A stretch of DNA of 64,000 bases from Enterobacter asburiae (lineage in GTDB: Bacteria > Pseudomonadota > Gammaproteobacteria > Enterobacterales > Enterobacteriaceae), in NCBI RefSeq assembly GCF_008080435.1, contig NZ_VRKN01000017.1:1-64000 (forward strand), given 5' to 3'. Position numbers and translations under genes: made by a program. The first letter of the stretch is position 1. Every line of letters begins with the position of its first letter. Below are positions 47,056 to 54,993 of this stretch, one piece after another. Below the pieces are notes generated by a model. It was not told where the DNA came from. It worked only from the letters and a program-made list of their open reading frames with translations, and did not search any database.

Positions 47056-48645
47056 TTAGCGAATCACCTCATAAATGGCAGTCTGAATGGACTGCCATTT
47101 TTTCGTGGTGGCATCCGGCTGTGACTGCGCACGGCGTGTGGCCATGTCGAGATCGTGCTGCTGGCGTTTCACTACGGCAGGCACGGTGCAGAAGGCTTTG
47201 AGATACTCTTTACGTACCGAGGTAAGAGACTCGCCATTCGACATGGCGTGGCTGAGCGTGTTGATGAAGCGGCGGCACGGCTTCTCTTCCACCATGTTCT
47301 GCCGGTAGCGTAACATCAGCTCCAGCACATCGTCATAGCCTGCCGACATCGCCTCTTCAGTCCAGGACAGCTTCCAGTCCATACCGCCCTGCAAAAATAG
47401 CAGGGTCACGCGAGTATCGTTGCGGTTAATGGCCGAGCGGAAATTATTCTCGTCCCAGGTCACCCCCATACGCGTGAGCGTTTCACGCGAGGAAGGCGTC
47501 TCGCGCATTTCCTGCGCAGGAGCCGCTTCAGCCGCGCTGGCGGTCGCAGGCTGCGGTTTACTGCTGGTCACCAGCCAGAAGCCCCCCGCCACGATGGCAA
47601 TCACCATGACGCCAACCGCCCCCCATAACGCTCCGGAAATAAGCTGCTCGCGTTGTTCGGGGCTACGCGGCGCGCGCTGGGTCGGCTTTTCAATGGTGTC
47701 ACGAACTTCAAACAGATCTCCACCGGTGACCCGATCCATTTTCTGCGCCTTTTCCCAGAAGGTATGCAATTCGCTGGCATCTACCGCCATGAATCCGGCC
47801 GGATTGACGCGCGTTCTCCCCTCTTCAAACGCGCGTTGAACGGGCCGCGCGATCTGCGCGTAGTAGTTATCCAGCAGCTGAATTTGCGCCGAGCTTAACG
47901 TTTTCTGAACAGTGATGCTGTTGCGGATTTGCCGAATGTCATCGAGGAAGGTTTGCAGCGTTTTTCGCGGTTCAACCAGCAGCGTCAGCATGGACGGGTC
48001 GCTGAACAGCGAAGCGTAATAGCGGCTGAACTCTTTTTTATCCACCAGCATCTGTGCCAGCTCACTGAACATCATGCCGCTCAGGACATCGTTGATCTCG
48101 CCGAGTTTCAGCCAGCGCCGTACGCGGTCAGCGTTAAACAGAGTTTTCAGATGATTGTTCAGCCGCACCTGATCGGGCCAGGCCTGCTGGATGAGCCCTT
48201 TAATCATCAGCTCAATCGCGCGCACCTGCTTTTGCGCCTGCTGCTGCTGAAGTTCGCTTCCCGGTGCCAGGTCAGTGCTGTAGGTCAACAGCGGCTGCTG
48301 CAGGCGAAGATGTTCAAGTGCGGTCACAAACCGCATCGCCGCAATAAGCTGGTTTTCACTCACATCCTGTCCGCTTTCATACTGCGGAACGCGCTGCTGC
48401 AGCAGGCGCAGCTGGAGCGTAAATTCTGACATCTCGGCATCATTCAGGTTGAGTTTTTTCGCAACGGCTCCCCAGCCGCCCAGAGCTAATCGCGCGCTGT
48501 CGAGTTGTTCCAGGAACCAGCGTGGATCTTTGCCCTCAGAAGCATGTACATTCAGAAGAAGCAAAATTTCCACCGACGCATGGCGAATGACCGCCAGACA
48601 GTGTTCGAACTGTTCGCGAATATGATGTGATGTGCTGAGAGTCAT
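47056..48645 (-). CDS. STY4199-like HEPN-domain membrane-anchored protein
   Basis: This 529-residue protein has three parts. An N-terminal helical region (about 1-300) resembles, from recall, the 'STY4199 family HEPN domain-containing' proteins of Salmonella and Enterobacter. A single span GALWGAVGVMVIAIVAGGFWLV lies near 338-360. An Ala/Pro-rich linker then leads to a C-terminal domain (about 395-525) with ankyrin-like helices (GVTWDENNFRSAINRNDTRVTLLFLQGGMD). HEPN proteins are often RNases or toxin partners. A possible Rx4H motif is REQFEH near residues 9-14, but its place is not the canonical one. Function is unknown. It lies between treF and yhjB, where E. coli has none. No antitoxin gene is adjacent. 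Confidence 0.65.
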   Translation of the reverse strand: MTLSTSHHIREQFEHCLAVIRHASVEILLLLNVHASEGKDPRWFLEQLDSARLALGGWGAVAKKLNLNDAEMSEFTLQLRLLQQRVPQYESGQDVSENQLIAAMRFVTALEHLRLQQPLLTYSTDLAPGSELQQQQAQKQVRAIELMIKGLIQQAWPDQVRLNNHLKTLFNADRVRRWLKLGEINDVLSGMMFSELAQMLVDKKEFSRYYASLFSDPSMLTLLVEPRKTLQTFLDDIRQIRNSITVQKTLSSAQIQLLDNYYAQIARPVQRAFEEGRTRVNPAGFMAVDASELHTFWEKAQKMDRVTGGDLFEVRDTIEKPTQRAPRSPEQREQLISGALWGAVGVMVIAIVAGGFWLVTSSKPQPATASAAEAAPAQEMRETPSSRETLTRMGVTWDENNFRSAINRNDTRVTLLFLQGGMDWKLSWTEEAMSAGYDDVLELMLRYRQNMVEEKPCRRFINTLSHAMSNGESLTSVRKEYLKAFCTVPAVVKRQQHDLDMATRRAQSQPDATTKKWQSIQTAIYEVIR

Positions 48646-48792
48646 TGTTTTCCTTAAGCGACAACGAAGACATCCGGAATGGGCACGAGACGGCTTTTTT
48701 CTTTTTATTTATACGCGGTTAACCATACCTGACTTTCTGTTGAAATAAAGTGACAACCCTAAAATCATTTAAAATGTTTCAGGAGAATCTGA

Positions 48793-49332
48793 ATGCCGGT
48801 TTTAATTACCCCTCGCCTTACCTGTTCGCCCCTGCAGGAACAAGACTGGCCCTTTTTTCTGGCGCTACAGCAGCATCCCGACGTCATGCGCTTTGTGGCG
48901 GAAAACCGCCCCGTCGCGGCGATCCGCGAGGCATTTGATTCGCGCCTGACACCCTGGGTGCCAGGCAGCGCGCACTGGCTTTGTCTCGTCGTACGTGATA
49001 CCGCCTCCCAGGCCCCGCTGGGCGTTACCGGGTATATTCATCGGGAGGAGGACTGCGCCGAAGTGGGCTTCCTTTTCGCACCCGAGGCGCAGGGGAAAGG
49101 TTACGGCTTTGAATCCCTGAAGGCGCTTTGCGATTACGCTTTTCATCAGGGCGGTATACGTCGACTCACTGCCACCGTCACCGCGGGGAATGTTGCTTCA
49201 GGACGCCTGCTGGAAAAAGCCCGCTTTCGCCTCGAAGGTGAATTACGCGAGAGCTATTACCTTGCGGGGCGCTGGCAAAATGACTGGCTATTTGGTTTAT
49301 TACAGCAGGAATACCTGAATAATAATTCCTGA
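48793..49332 (+). CDS. GNAT-family N-acetyltransferase (RimJ/RimL-like)
   Basis: This 179-residue acetyltransferase has ITPRLTCSPLQEQDW at the N-terminus. The acetyl-CoA loop is EVGFLFAPEAQGKGYGFESLKALCDYAF (about 93-120), and VTAGNVASGRLLEKARFRLEG follows, typical of RimJ/RimL/SpeG-like enzymes acting on ribosomal proteins, amines or free amino acids. AGGAG is 7 bp before the ATG. The acceptor is unknown. It is divergent from the HEPN-type gene. Confidence 0.88.
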   Translation: MPVLITPRLTCSPLQEQDWPFFLALQQHPDVMRFVAENRPVAAIREAFDSRLTPWVPGSAHWLCLVVRDTASQAPLGVTGYIHREEDCAEVGFLFAPEAQGKGYGFESLKALCDYAFHQGGIRRLTATVTAGNVASGRLLEKARFRLEGELRESYYLAGRWQNDWLFGLLQQEYLNNNS

Positions 49333-49403
49333 TCAACAGCCATTTGGCGGATATTTCTCGGACGTCGTTTCCTCTACAGTGTCGCTATTAAGAGGAAACG
49401 AAT

Positions 49404-49742
49404 ATGAAAGGTCATGCGCTGAAAATATCTTCTGCCGCCATTGCGTTAATAAAAAAACATCAGGGTCTTTCTCTGGAGAAATATCGTGACGAACACGGAT
49501 TATGGGTTATCGGTTATGGTCACGTGATCCGCGATCGGGCGCATTTTCACGGTCCCGTCACCCCTGCCGAGGCAGAAGATTTGCTGCATGAAGATATTCA
49601 GCTGTGCGAGACGCTGCTGCGGGAAAATGTGACAAGTCCATTAACCCAACAGCAGCATGATGCGCTGGTCATGATGATATTCAGTTTCGGAGAGATGTCT
49701 TCGCTCCCAAACGCGATTTTTCAGGCCGTCGCACGGGTATAG
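49404..49742 (+). pseudogene. Degenerate, truncated phage-type lysozyme (GH24)
   Basis: This 112-residue fragment resembles T4-type endolysins: IKKHQGLSLEKYRDEHGLWVIGYGH near the N-terminus, VTPAEAEDLLHEDIQLCE, then LTQQQHDALVMMIFSFG. The catalytic glutamate (usually EG) is Q20. The catalytic threonine of the D-T pair is replaced by V35. Asp29 is kept. The C-terminal third of the fold is missing: the frame ends 22 bp inside the 3' end of the convergent yhjB gene. A good ribosome site AAGAGGAAACGA precedes the ATG, so the fragment may still be expressed. Probably a phage relic, or a protein with a new non-enzymatic role. Confidence 0.8.
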
Positions 49743-50323
49743 AACAGGGCTGCCTGCGTTCTGTTTTTCACGTCCAGCCGCCGGAAAAGCGCCTCAAGGT
49801 GCGCTTTTACCGTGGCCGCACTGATGTTGAGATTGCGTCCAATCTCTTTGTTTGACTCCCCCGCCGCCAGCAATTTCAACACGTCGCGCTGACGCTCGCT
49901 CAGGGATAATAACGCCTGAGGCGACGACGGCAGGCTGACCCATTCCCCGGGAAAACAGACCATCCCTCTGGACACCGAATCCAGCACGGCGGAAAACCGC
50001 TCGGGGTGGGCATTTCGGGGAATAATGGCCATGACGTTTCGCTGCCGCAATTGCTCAACCCATCTGGCCTCTTTTTTCGCCAAAACCAGAATCACGCGTA
50101 TCGCCGGAAAGCGATGCACGATCGCTTCCAGCAAAGCGATCCCCTCGTCCTGGATTACACTCCCGTCAATCATGACGATAGCTGACGGCGAGGCGGAAAC
50201 CTGGGCCCATAAATCGTCTGCCTGACAGGTCCCTGTCATATCTATTTCCGGAATTAACGTCTGAAGATTGTGCATCGCTCCGTGAATAAAGAGTGACTGC
50301 CTGTCAAACATGATTACTCGCAT
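49721..50323 (-). CDS. yhjB: LuxR/FixJ-type regulator YhjB
   Basis: This 200-residue protein has an N-terminal pseudo-receiver domain (about 1-120), which shares YhjB's VMIDGS segment but lacks a clear phosphorylation pocket. The C-terminal LuxR helix-turn-helix is LSERQRDVLKLLAAGESNKEIGRNLNISAATVKAHLEAL (about 138-176). Its targets are unknown in E. coli. The ATG at 50323 (MRVIMFDRQ) with AGAGGGAGAAAAAC upstream matches the E. coli start. Its 3' end overlaps the lysozyme fragment by 22 bp. Confidence 0.92.
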   Translation of the reverse strand: MRVIMFDRQSLFIHGAMHNLQTLIPEIDMTGTCQADDLWAQVSASPSAIVMIDGSVIQDEGIALLEAIVHRFPAIRVILVLAKKEARWVEQLRQRNVMAIIPRNAHPERFSAVLDSVSRGMVCFPGEWVSLPSSPQALLSLSERQRDVLKLLAAGESNKEIGRNLNISAATVKAHLEALFRRLDVKNRTQAALFYTRATA

Positions 50324-50496
50324 CGTTTTTCTCCCTCTGAAAATAGCGAAGGGGGATTCTACAGAGGGGTTATTTAAGAAAAAACTCAACAAATGGAGAG
50401 GTTACAAATCCCTCCGAGTTCTTCATATCTGTCCGTATTTAGACACATTCATATTAAGGATTTCCTTAAGAGGTTCCTTCCCCTTAAGCGCGTGCA

Positions 50497-51255
50497 TCAC
50501 AGGAACATACCGCCTGACACTTCAATACGTTGCGCATTCATCCAGCCCAGTTTATCGCTGAGCAGTGCCGCAATGGCATCGCCAATATCGTCCGGCAGCC
50601 CCACCCGCCCCAGCGCCGTCTGCGACGCCAGCATCTGATTAAGCTCCGCGTTGTCGCGCACGCGTCCGCCGCCAAAGTCAGTTTCTATCGCGCCCGGCGC
50701 AATAATATTGACGGCGATCCCGCGCGCCCCCAGCTCTTTCGCCTGATAACGCGTCAGTACTTCCATCGCCCCCTTCATGGCCGCGTAGGTCCCTGAGCCC
50801 GGCTGGGTAAAGCGGGCCAGCCCGCTGGAGACGTTGAGGATCCGTCCCCCGTCGTTAAGCAGCGGCAGCAGGCGCTGGGTCAGGAAGAAAGGTCCTTTGA
50901 AATGAATGTTCAGCGCCTCATCAAACTGGGCTTCCGTTGTGTCGGTATAGGGCGCATATAAACCCGTTCCGGCATTGTTCAATAAATAGTCAAATGTTTC
51001 ACGCTGCCAGATGGTCTTAAGGGTTTTCTGAAGCTGTCGGGCAAAATTATCAAAACCAGTAATATCCCCGACGTTGAGCTGTAATGCCGCTGCGTTGACG
51101 CCTTTTTCCTGAATTTCATGCACAACTTCCAGCGCTTCCTGCTGGCTACGGTTGTATGTCAGGATGATTCCCGTGCCCTCTGCCGCCAGCTTTAACGCAG
51201 CGTTTTTACCCAGACCACGGCTACCGCCCGTCACTAATGTGATACGTTCACTCAT
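50497..51255 (-). CDS. Short-chain dehydrogenase/reductase
   Basis: This 252-residue SDR has TLVTGGSRGLGKNAALKLA (about 6-24), the LLNNAGTG motif near 89, a serine in ILNVSSGLA and YAAMKGAM with the Tyr-Lys pair near 161. The second of two tandem ATGs (51255) is preferred since GAGG lies 6 bp before it. It is divergent from yhjC with 119 bp between, so YhjC may control it, a common arrangement for LysR genes. The substrate is unknown. E. coli K-12 has no equivalent at this spot. Confidence 0.85.
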   Translation of the reverse strand: MSERITLVTGGSRGLGKNAALKLAAEGTGIILTYNRSQQEALEVVHEIQEKGVNAAALQLNVGDITGFDNFARQLQKTLKTIWQRETFDYLLNNAGTGLYAPYTDTTEAQFDEALNIHFKGPFFLTQRLLPLLNDGGRILNVSSGLARFTQPGSGTYAAMKGAMEVLTRYQAKELGARGIAVNIIAPGAIETDFGGGRVRDNAELNQMLASQTALGRVGLPDDIGDAIAALLSDKLGWMNAQRIEVSGGMFL

Positions 51256-51374
51256 CATAAACCTCGTTTTGGCTGTTAAGGAGATTGAGAAAGAGCTTAT
51301 TAGGTGATAGAAAATCAATAAAGATGGGTTAAAACGCTTCACTGTTTCAGCGGCAACAACAATGAGCTTCCTCT

Positions 51375-52274
51375 ATGGATAAAATTCACGCAATGCAGTT
51401 ATTCGTTCGCGTCGCGGAACTGGAGAGTTTTTCCCGCGCGGCAGAAACATTAACCCTGCCGAAAGGCAGCGTTTCACGGCAAATTCAGGCCCTGGAAAAC
51501 CGGCTTGGCACCCAGCTATTGCACCGCACCACGCGCCGCGTCAGCCTGACGCAGGACGGCATGGTCTATTACGAACGGGCAAAAGATCTGCTGGCAAACC
51601 TTGATGAACTCGACGGCATGTTTCAGCACGATCCCTCCAGCATCAGCGGCCGGCTCCGCGTGGATATGCCCGTCGGTGTTGCTCGAAATTTAGTCATACC
51701 CAAACTGCCCGCTTTTCTGCAGCACTATCCGGGCATTGAACTGGAACTCAGCAGCAGCGATCGTCTGGTGGATGTGATCCGTGAAGGGTTTGATTGCGTC
51801 GTCCGCGTCGGCACGCTGAAGGATTCAGGACTTATTGCCCGTCCGCTGGGCAAGCTGTCGGTGATTAACTGCGCCAGTCCGGATTATCTGGCGCGATTTG
51901 GCTACCCGGAAACGCTGGACGATTTAGGCTCACACGCCGTGATCCACTACGCCGCGATGCTGGGAACCCGCCCACAGGGCTTTGAGTTTTATAACGGCAG
52001 TGCGACGCAGTGGATAAAAACGGGCGGGGTGTTAACCGTCAACAGCACGGAAACTTACCAGGCTGCCTGTCTCGCCGGGTTGGGCATTATTCAGGTTCCG
52101 CGGGTTGGGGTGCGTGATTTACTGCGCGCGAAAAAACTGATTGAGATCCTCCCGCAATACCGGGCCGAACCGATGCCTGTCTCCCTGATTTACCCCCACC
52201 GCCGTAACCTCTCCCGCCGGGTACACCTGTTCATGGAATGGCTTACCGAACTCACAAAAGCTTACGTGGACTAG
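51375..52274 (+). CDS. yhjC: LysR-family regulator YhjC
   Basis: This 299-residue LysR regulator has an N-terminal winged helix (MDKIHAMQLFVRVAELESFSRAAETLTLPKGSVSRQIQALE split across helices 1-3) and a substrate-binding-like domain (about 88-298) close to E. coli YhjC. Its ligand is not established. The divergent SDR gene is a probable target. It is followed by yhjD, 44 bp downstream on the same strand. Confidence 0.9.
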   Translation: MDKIHAMQLFVRVAELESFSRAAETLTLPKGSVSRQIQALENRLGTQLLHRTTRRVSLTQDGMVYYERAKDLLANLDELDGMFQHDPSSISGRLRVDMPVGVARNLVIPKLPAFLQHYPGIELELSSSDRLVDVIREGFDCVVRVGTLKDSGLIARPLGKLSVINCASPDYLARFGYPETLDDLGSHAVIHYAAMLGTRPQGFEFYNGSATQWIKTGGVLTVNSTETYQAACLAGLGIIQVPRVGVRDLLRAKKLIEILPQYRAEPMPVSLIYPHRRNLSRRVHLFMEWLTELTKAYVD

Positions 52275-52318
52275 TCGCAAGCTATAATTCAATAACCTCC
52301 AGCTCAACGAAAAGGAAA

Positions 52319-53350
52319 ATGCGCGTGACGCCGGAAAACAACCCGCAACGACCCACCCAACATTTAGAGTATGATCCCGTCAAAAAGATGGAAATCGGGC
52401 CCGAAGAGGCCACATCGCCAGGCACCGCCAGTAAAGCGCTGGGGACCGTCACCGGCATCGCCGCGAGAATTCAGCAGTTTCCGATGGTTGCGCATCTGGT
52501 ACGCGCGACCGAGCGCTTTAATGACCGCATGGGAAACCAGTTTGGTGCCGCCATCACCTATTTTTCCTTCCTGTCGATGATCCCGATCCTGATGGTGTCG
52601 TTTGCGGCGGCCGGTTTTGTGCTCGCGTCGCACCCGACGCTGCTGCAGGATATCTTCAATAAGATCCTGAATAACGTCAGTGACCCGACCCTTGCCAGCA
52701 CGCTCAAAAGCACCATCAATACCGCCGTTCAGCAGCGTACCACCGTCGGCATCGTCGGTTTGCTGATTGCCCTTTACTCCGGCGTTAACTGGATGGGCAA
52801 CCTGCGCGAGGCCATTCGCGCCCAGTCGCGCGATGTCTGGGAGCGTAAGCCGCAGGACCAGGAGAAAATTTGGGTTAAGTATCTTCGCGATTTTGTTTCG
52901 CTGATTGGTCTGCTTGTCGCGCTCATCGTGACACTTTCCATTACCTCCGTGGCGGGCTCGGCGCAGCAGATGATCATCTCCGCGCTCTATCTTGATTACA
53001 TCGAATGGCTGAAACCCGCCTGGCGCGGCATTGGACTGGCCATTTCCATCTTCGCCAATTACCTGCTGTTCTTCTGGATCTTCTGGCGCTTGCCCCGTCA
53101 TCGTCCGCGCAAGAAGGCGCTTATCCGTGGCACATTGATTGCGGCGATCGGCTTTGAGGTGATCAAAATCGTGATGACCTATACCTTACCGTCACTGGTT
53201 AAATCCCCTTCCGGCGCGGCGTTTGGCTCGGTGCTGGGGCTGATGGCGTTCTTCTACTTCTTCGCGCGTTTAACCCTGTTCTGCGCGGCGTGGATTGCCA
53301 CCGCCGAGTACAAAGACGACCCGCGAATGCCGGGCAAAACGCACCGGTAA
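52319..53350 (+). CDS. yhjD: YihY/BrkB-family inner-membrane protein YhjD
   Basis: This 343-residue integral membrane protein of the YihY/BrkB (UPF0761) family has six spans between about 85 and 330. The family motif GAAITYFSFLSMIPILMV is near residue 76, and YSGVNWMGNLREAIR near 160. E. coli yhjD alleles can suppress lethality of Kdo-deficient lipid A mutants, suggesting a role in lipid IVA transport. The start is the ATG at 52319 (AAAGGAAA upstream). An earlier in-frame ATG at 52238 lies inside yhjC. Confidence 0.92.
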   Translation: MRVTPENNPQRPTQHLEYDPVKKMEIGPEEATSPGTASKALGTVTGIAARIQQFPMVAHLVRATERFNDRMGNQFGAAITYFSFLSMIPILMVSFAAAGFVLASHPTLLQDIFNKILNNVSDPTLASTLKSTINTAVQQRTTVGIVGLLIALYSGVNWMGNLREAIRAQSRDVWERKPQDQEKIWVKYLRDFVSLIGLLVALIVTLSITSVAGSAQQMIISALYLDYIEWLKPAWRGIGLAISIFANYLLFFWIFWRLPRHRPRKKALIRGTLIAAIGFEVIKIVMTYTLPSLVKSPSGAAFGSVLGLMAFFYFFARLTLFCAAWIATAEYKDDPRMPGKTHR

Positions 53351-53359
53351 CCCCGCTCT

Positions 53360-53379
53360 CGGGCTGAAATTTCAGCCCG
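53360..53379. terminator. Perfect 20-bp palindrome after yhjD
   Basis: CGGGCTGAAATTTCAGCCCG lies 10 bp after the yhjD stop, followed by only a short AT-rich stretch and no long T-run. It could be a weak terminator or mRNA 3'-end stabiliser. The remaining 230 bp up to yhjE hold no gene. Confidence 0.5.
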
Positions 53380-53610
53380 ATTCATCATTTCAGCATATAA
53401 ATCCAGTCCGTAACTTTTATTTAACCGAAAACCAGTTTAATTGACTAATATTTAAAATCCGTGAAGCATTTCATAGACGTGTTTTGGCTGGCCTGAAAAT
53501 TATCCGCTTTTTGTTGCTTTTATCATCAGCGCGCGGCTTTGTTACAGATTGAAATGTCGCTTTTGCTGTGCGTAATATGGCCTTTCGTTCGACAAAAATA
53601 AGAAAATATT

Positions 53611-54933
53611 ATGCAAGCAACAGCCACCACACTCGATTCAGGAACGGAAAACGTTCCGGTAAACTCGCGCAATAAAGTTGTCGTCGCATCGCTGATTGGC
53701 ACCGCCATTGAGTTCTTCGACTTTTATATTTATGCCACCGCCGCGGTCATCGTCTTCCCGCATATTTTCTTCCCTCAGGGCGATCCGACGGCGGCCACGC
53801 TGCAGTCTCTGGCGACCTTTGCTATCGCGTTTGTTGCGCGTCCGATTGGCTCTGCGCTGTTTGGACACTTTGGCGATCGCATTGGCCGCAAAGTCACCCT
53901 GGTGGCCTCGCTGCTGACGATGGGCATCTCCACCGTGGCCATCGGTCTGCTGCCGACCTATGAAACCATCGGCATTCTGGCGCCGGTCCTGCTGGCGCTG
54001 GCGCGTTTTGGTCAGGGTCTGGGCCTTGGCGGTGAATGGGGCGGCGCGGCGCTGCTGGCTACCGAGAACGCCCCGGCGCGCAAGCGTGCGCTGTATGGCT
54101 CCTTCCCGCAGCTTGGCGCACCGATTGGCTTCTTCTTTGCCAACGGGACGTTCCTGCTGCTCTCCTGGCTGCTGACGGATGAGCAGTTCATGAGCTGGGG
54201 CTGGCGTATTCCGTTTATCTTCTCAGCCGTGCTGGTGCTGATTGGCCTGTATGTGCGTGTTTCTCTGCATGAGACTCCTGTTTTCGCGAAAGTGGCCGCG
54301 GCGAACAAGCAGGTGAAAGTGCCGCTGGGTACGCTGCTGACCAAACACGTCCGCGTGACCGTGCTGGGCACGTTTATCATGCTGGCAACCTATACGCTGT
54401 TCTACATCATGACCGTCTACTCCATGACGTTCAGTACCACCGCTGCGCCGGTTGGGCTGGGGCTGCCGCGTAACGAAGTGCTGTGGATGCTGATGATGGC
54501 GGTGATCGGGTTTGGTGTGATGGTACCGATTGCGGGTCTGCTGGCGGATAAATTCGGTCGTCGTGCGAGCATGATTACGATCACCACGCTGATCATTCTG
54601 TTTGCCCTGTTCGTCTTCCCGCCGCTGCTGGGTTCAGGAAGCCCGGCGCTGGTGATGGCCTATCTGCTGATTGGCCTGAGCCTGATGGGGCTGACCTTCG
54701 GTCCGATGGGCGCGCTGCTGCCTGAGCTGTTCCCGACGGAAGTGCGTTATACCGGAGCCTCTTTCTCTTATAACGTCTCGTCTATTCTGGGTGCGTCCGT
54801 GGCGCCGTATATCGCCACCTGGCTGCAGGCAAACTATGGTCTGTTCTATGTGGGGGTTTATCTGGCGGCCATGGCGGCGTTGACGCTGATTGCGCTGCTG
54901 CTGACGCACGAGACTAAGCACCAGGCTCTGTAA
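53611..54933 (+). CDS. yhjE: MFS transporter YhjE
   Basis: This 440-residue metabolite:H+ symporter-type MFS protein (ShiA/ProP-like) has about twelve spans. The span 2-3 loop motif GHFGDRIGRKVTL (about 88-100) and LGLGGEWGGAALLATENAP near 136 are typical of this subgroup. The substrate of YhjE is unknown. It is preceded by a 260-bp AT-rich gap holding the promoter. Confidence 0.92.
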   Translation: MQATATTLDSGTENVPVNSRNKVVVASLIGTAIEFFDFYIYATAAVIVFPHIFFPQGDPTAATLQSLATFAIAFVARPIGSALFGHFGDRIGRKVTLVASLLTMGISTVAIGLLPTYETIGILAPVLLALARFGQGLGLGGEWGGAALLATENAPARKRALYGSFPQLGAPIGFFFANGTFLLLSWLLTDEQFMSWGWRIPFIFSAVLVLIGLYVRVSLHETPVFAKVAAANKQVKVPLGTLLTKHVRVTVLGTFIMLATYTLFYIMTVYSMTFSTTAAPVGLGLPRNEVLWMLMMAVIGFGVMVPIAGLLADKFGRRASMITITTLIILFALFVFPPLLGSGSPALVMAYLLIGLSLMGLTFGPMGALLPELFPTEVRYTGASFSYNVSSILGASVAPYIATWLQANYGLFYVGVYLAAMAALTLIALLLTHETKHQAL

Positions 54934-54938
54934 TTCAC

Positions 54939-54985
54939 TGCGGCCTGATGCCCTCACCCCGGCCCTCTCCCACAGGGAGAGGGAG
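54939..54985 (+). repeat. Palindromic intergenic repeat, copy D
   Basis: TGCGGCCTGATGCCCTCACCC, CGGCCCTCTCCC, ACA, GGGAGAGGG. It is the most canonical copy of the family in the window and forms a 9-bp stem. It lies between the yhjE and yhjG stops. Confidence 0.85.
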
Positions 54986-54993
54986 AAAGAGAG

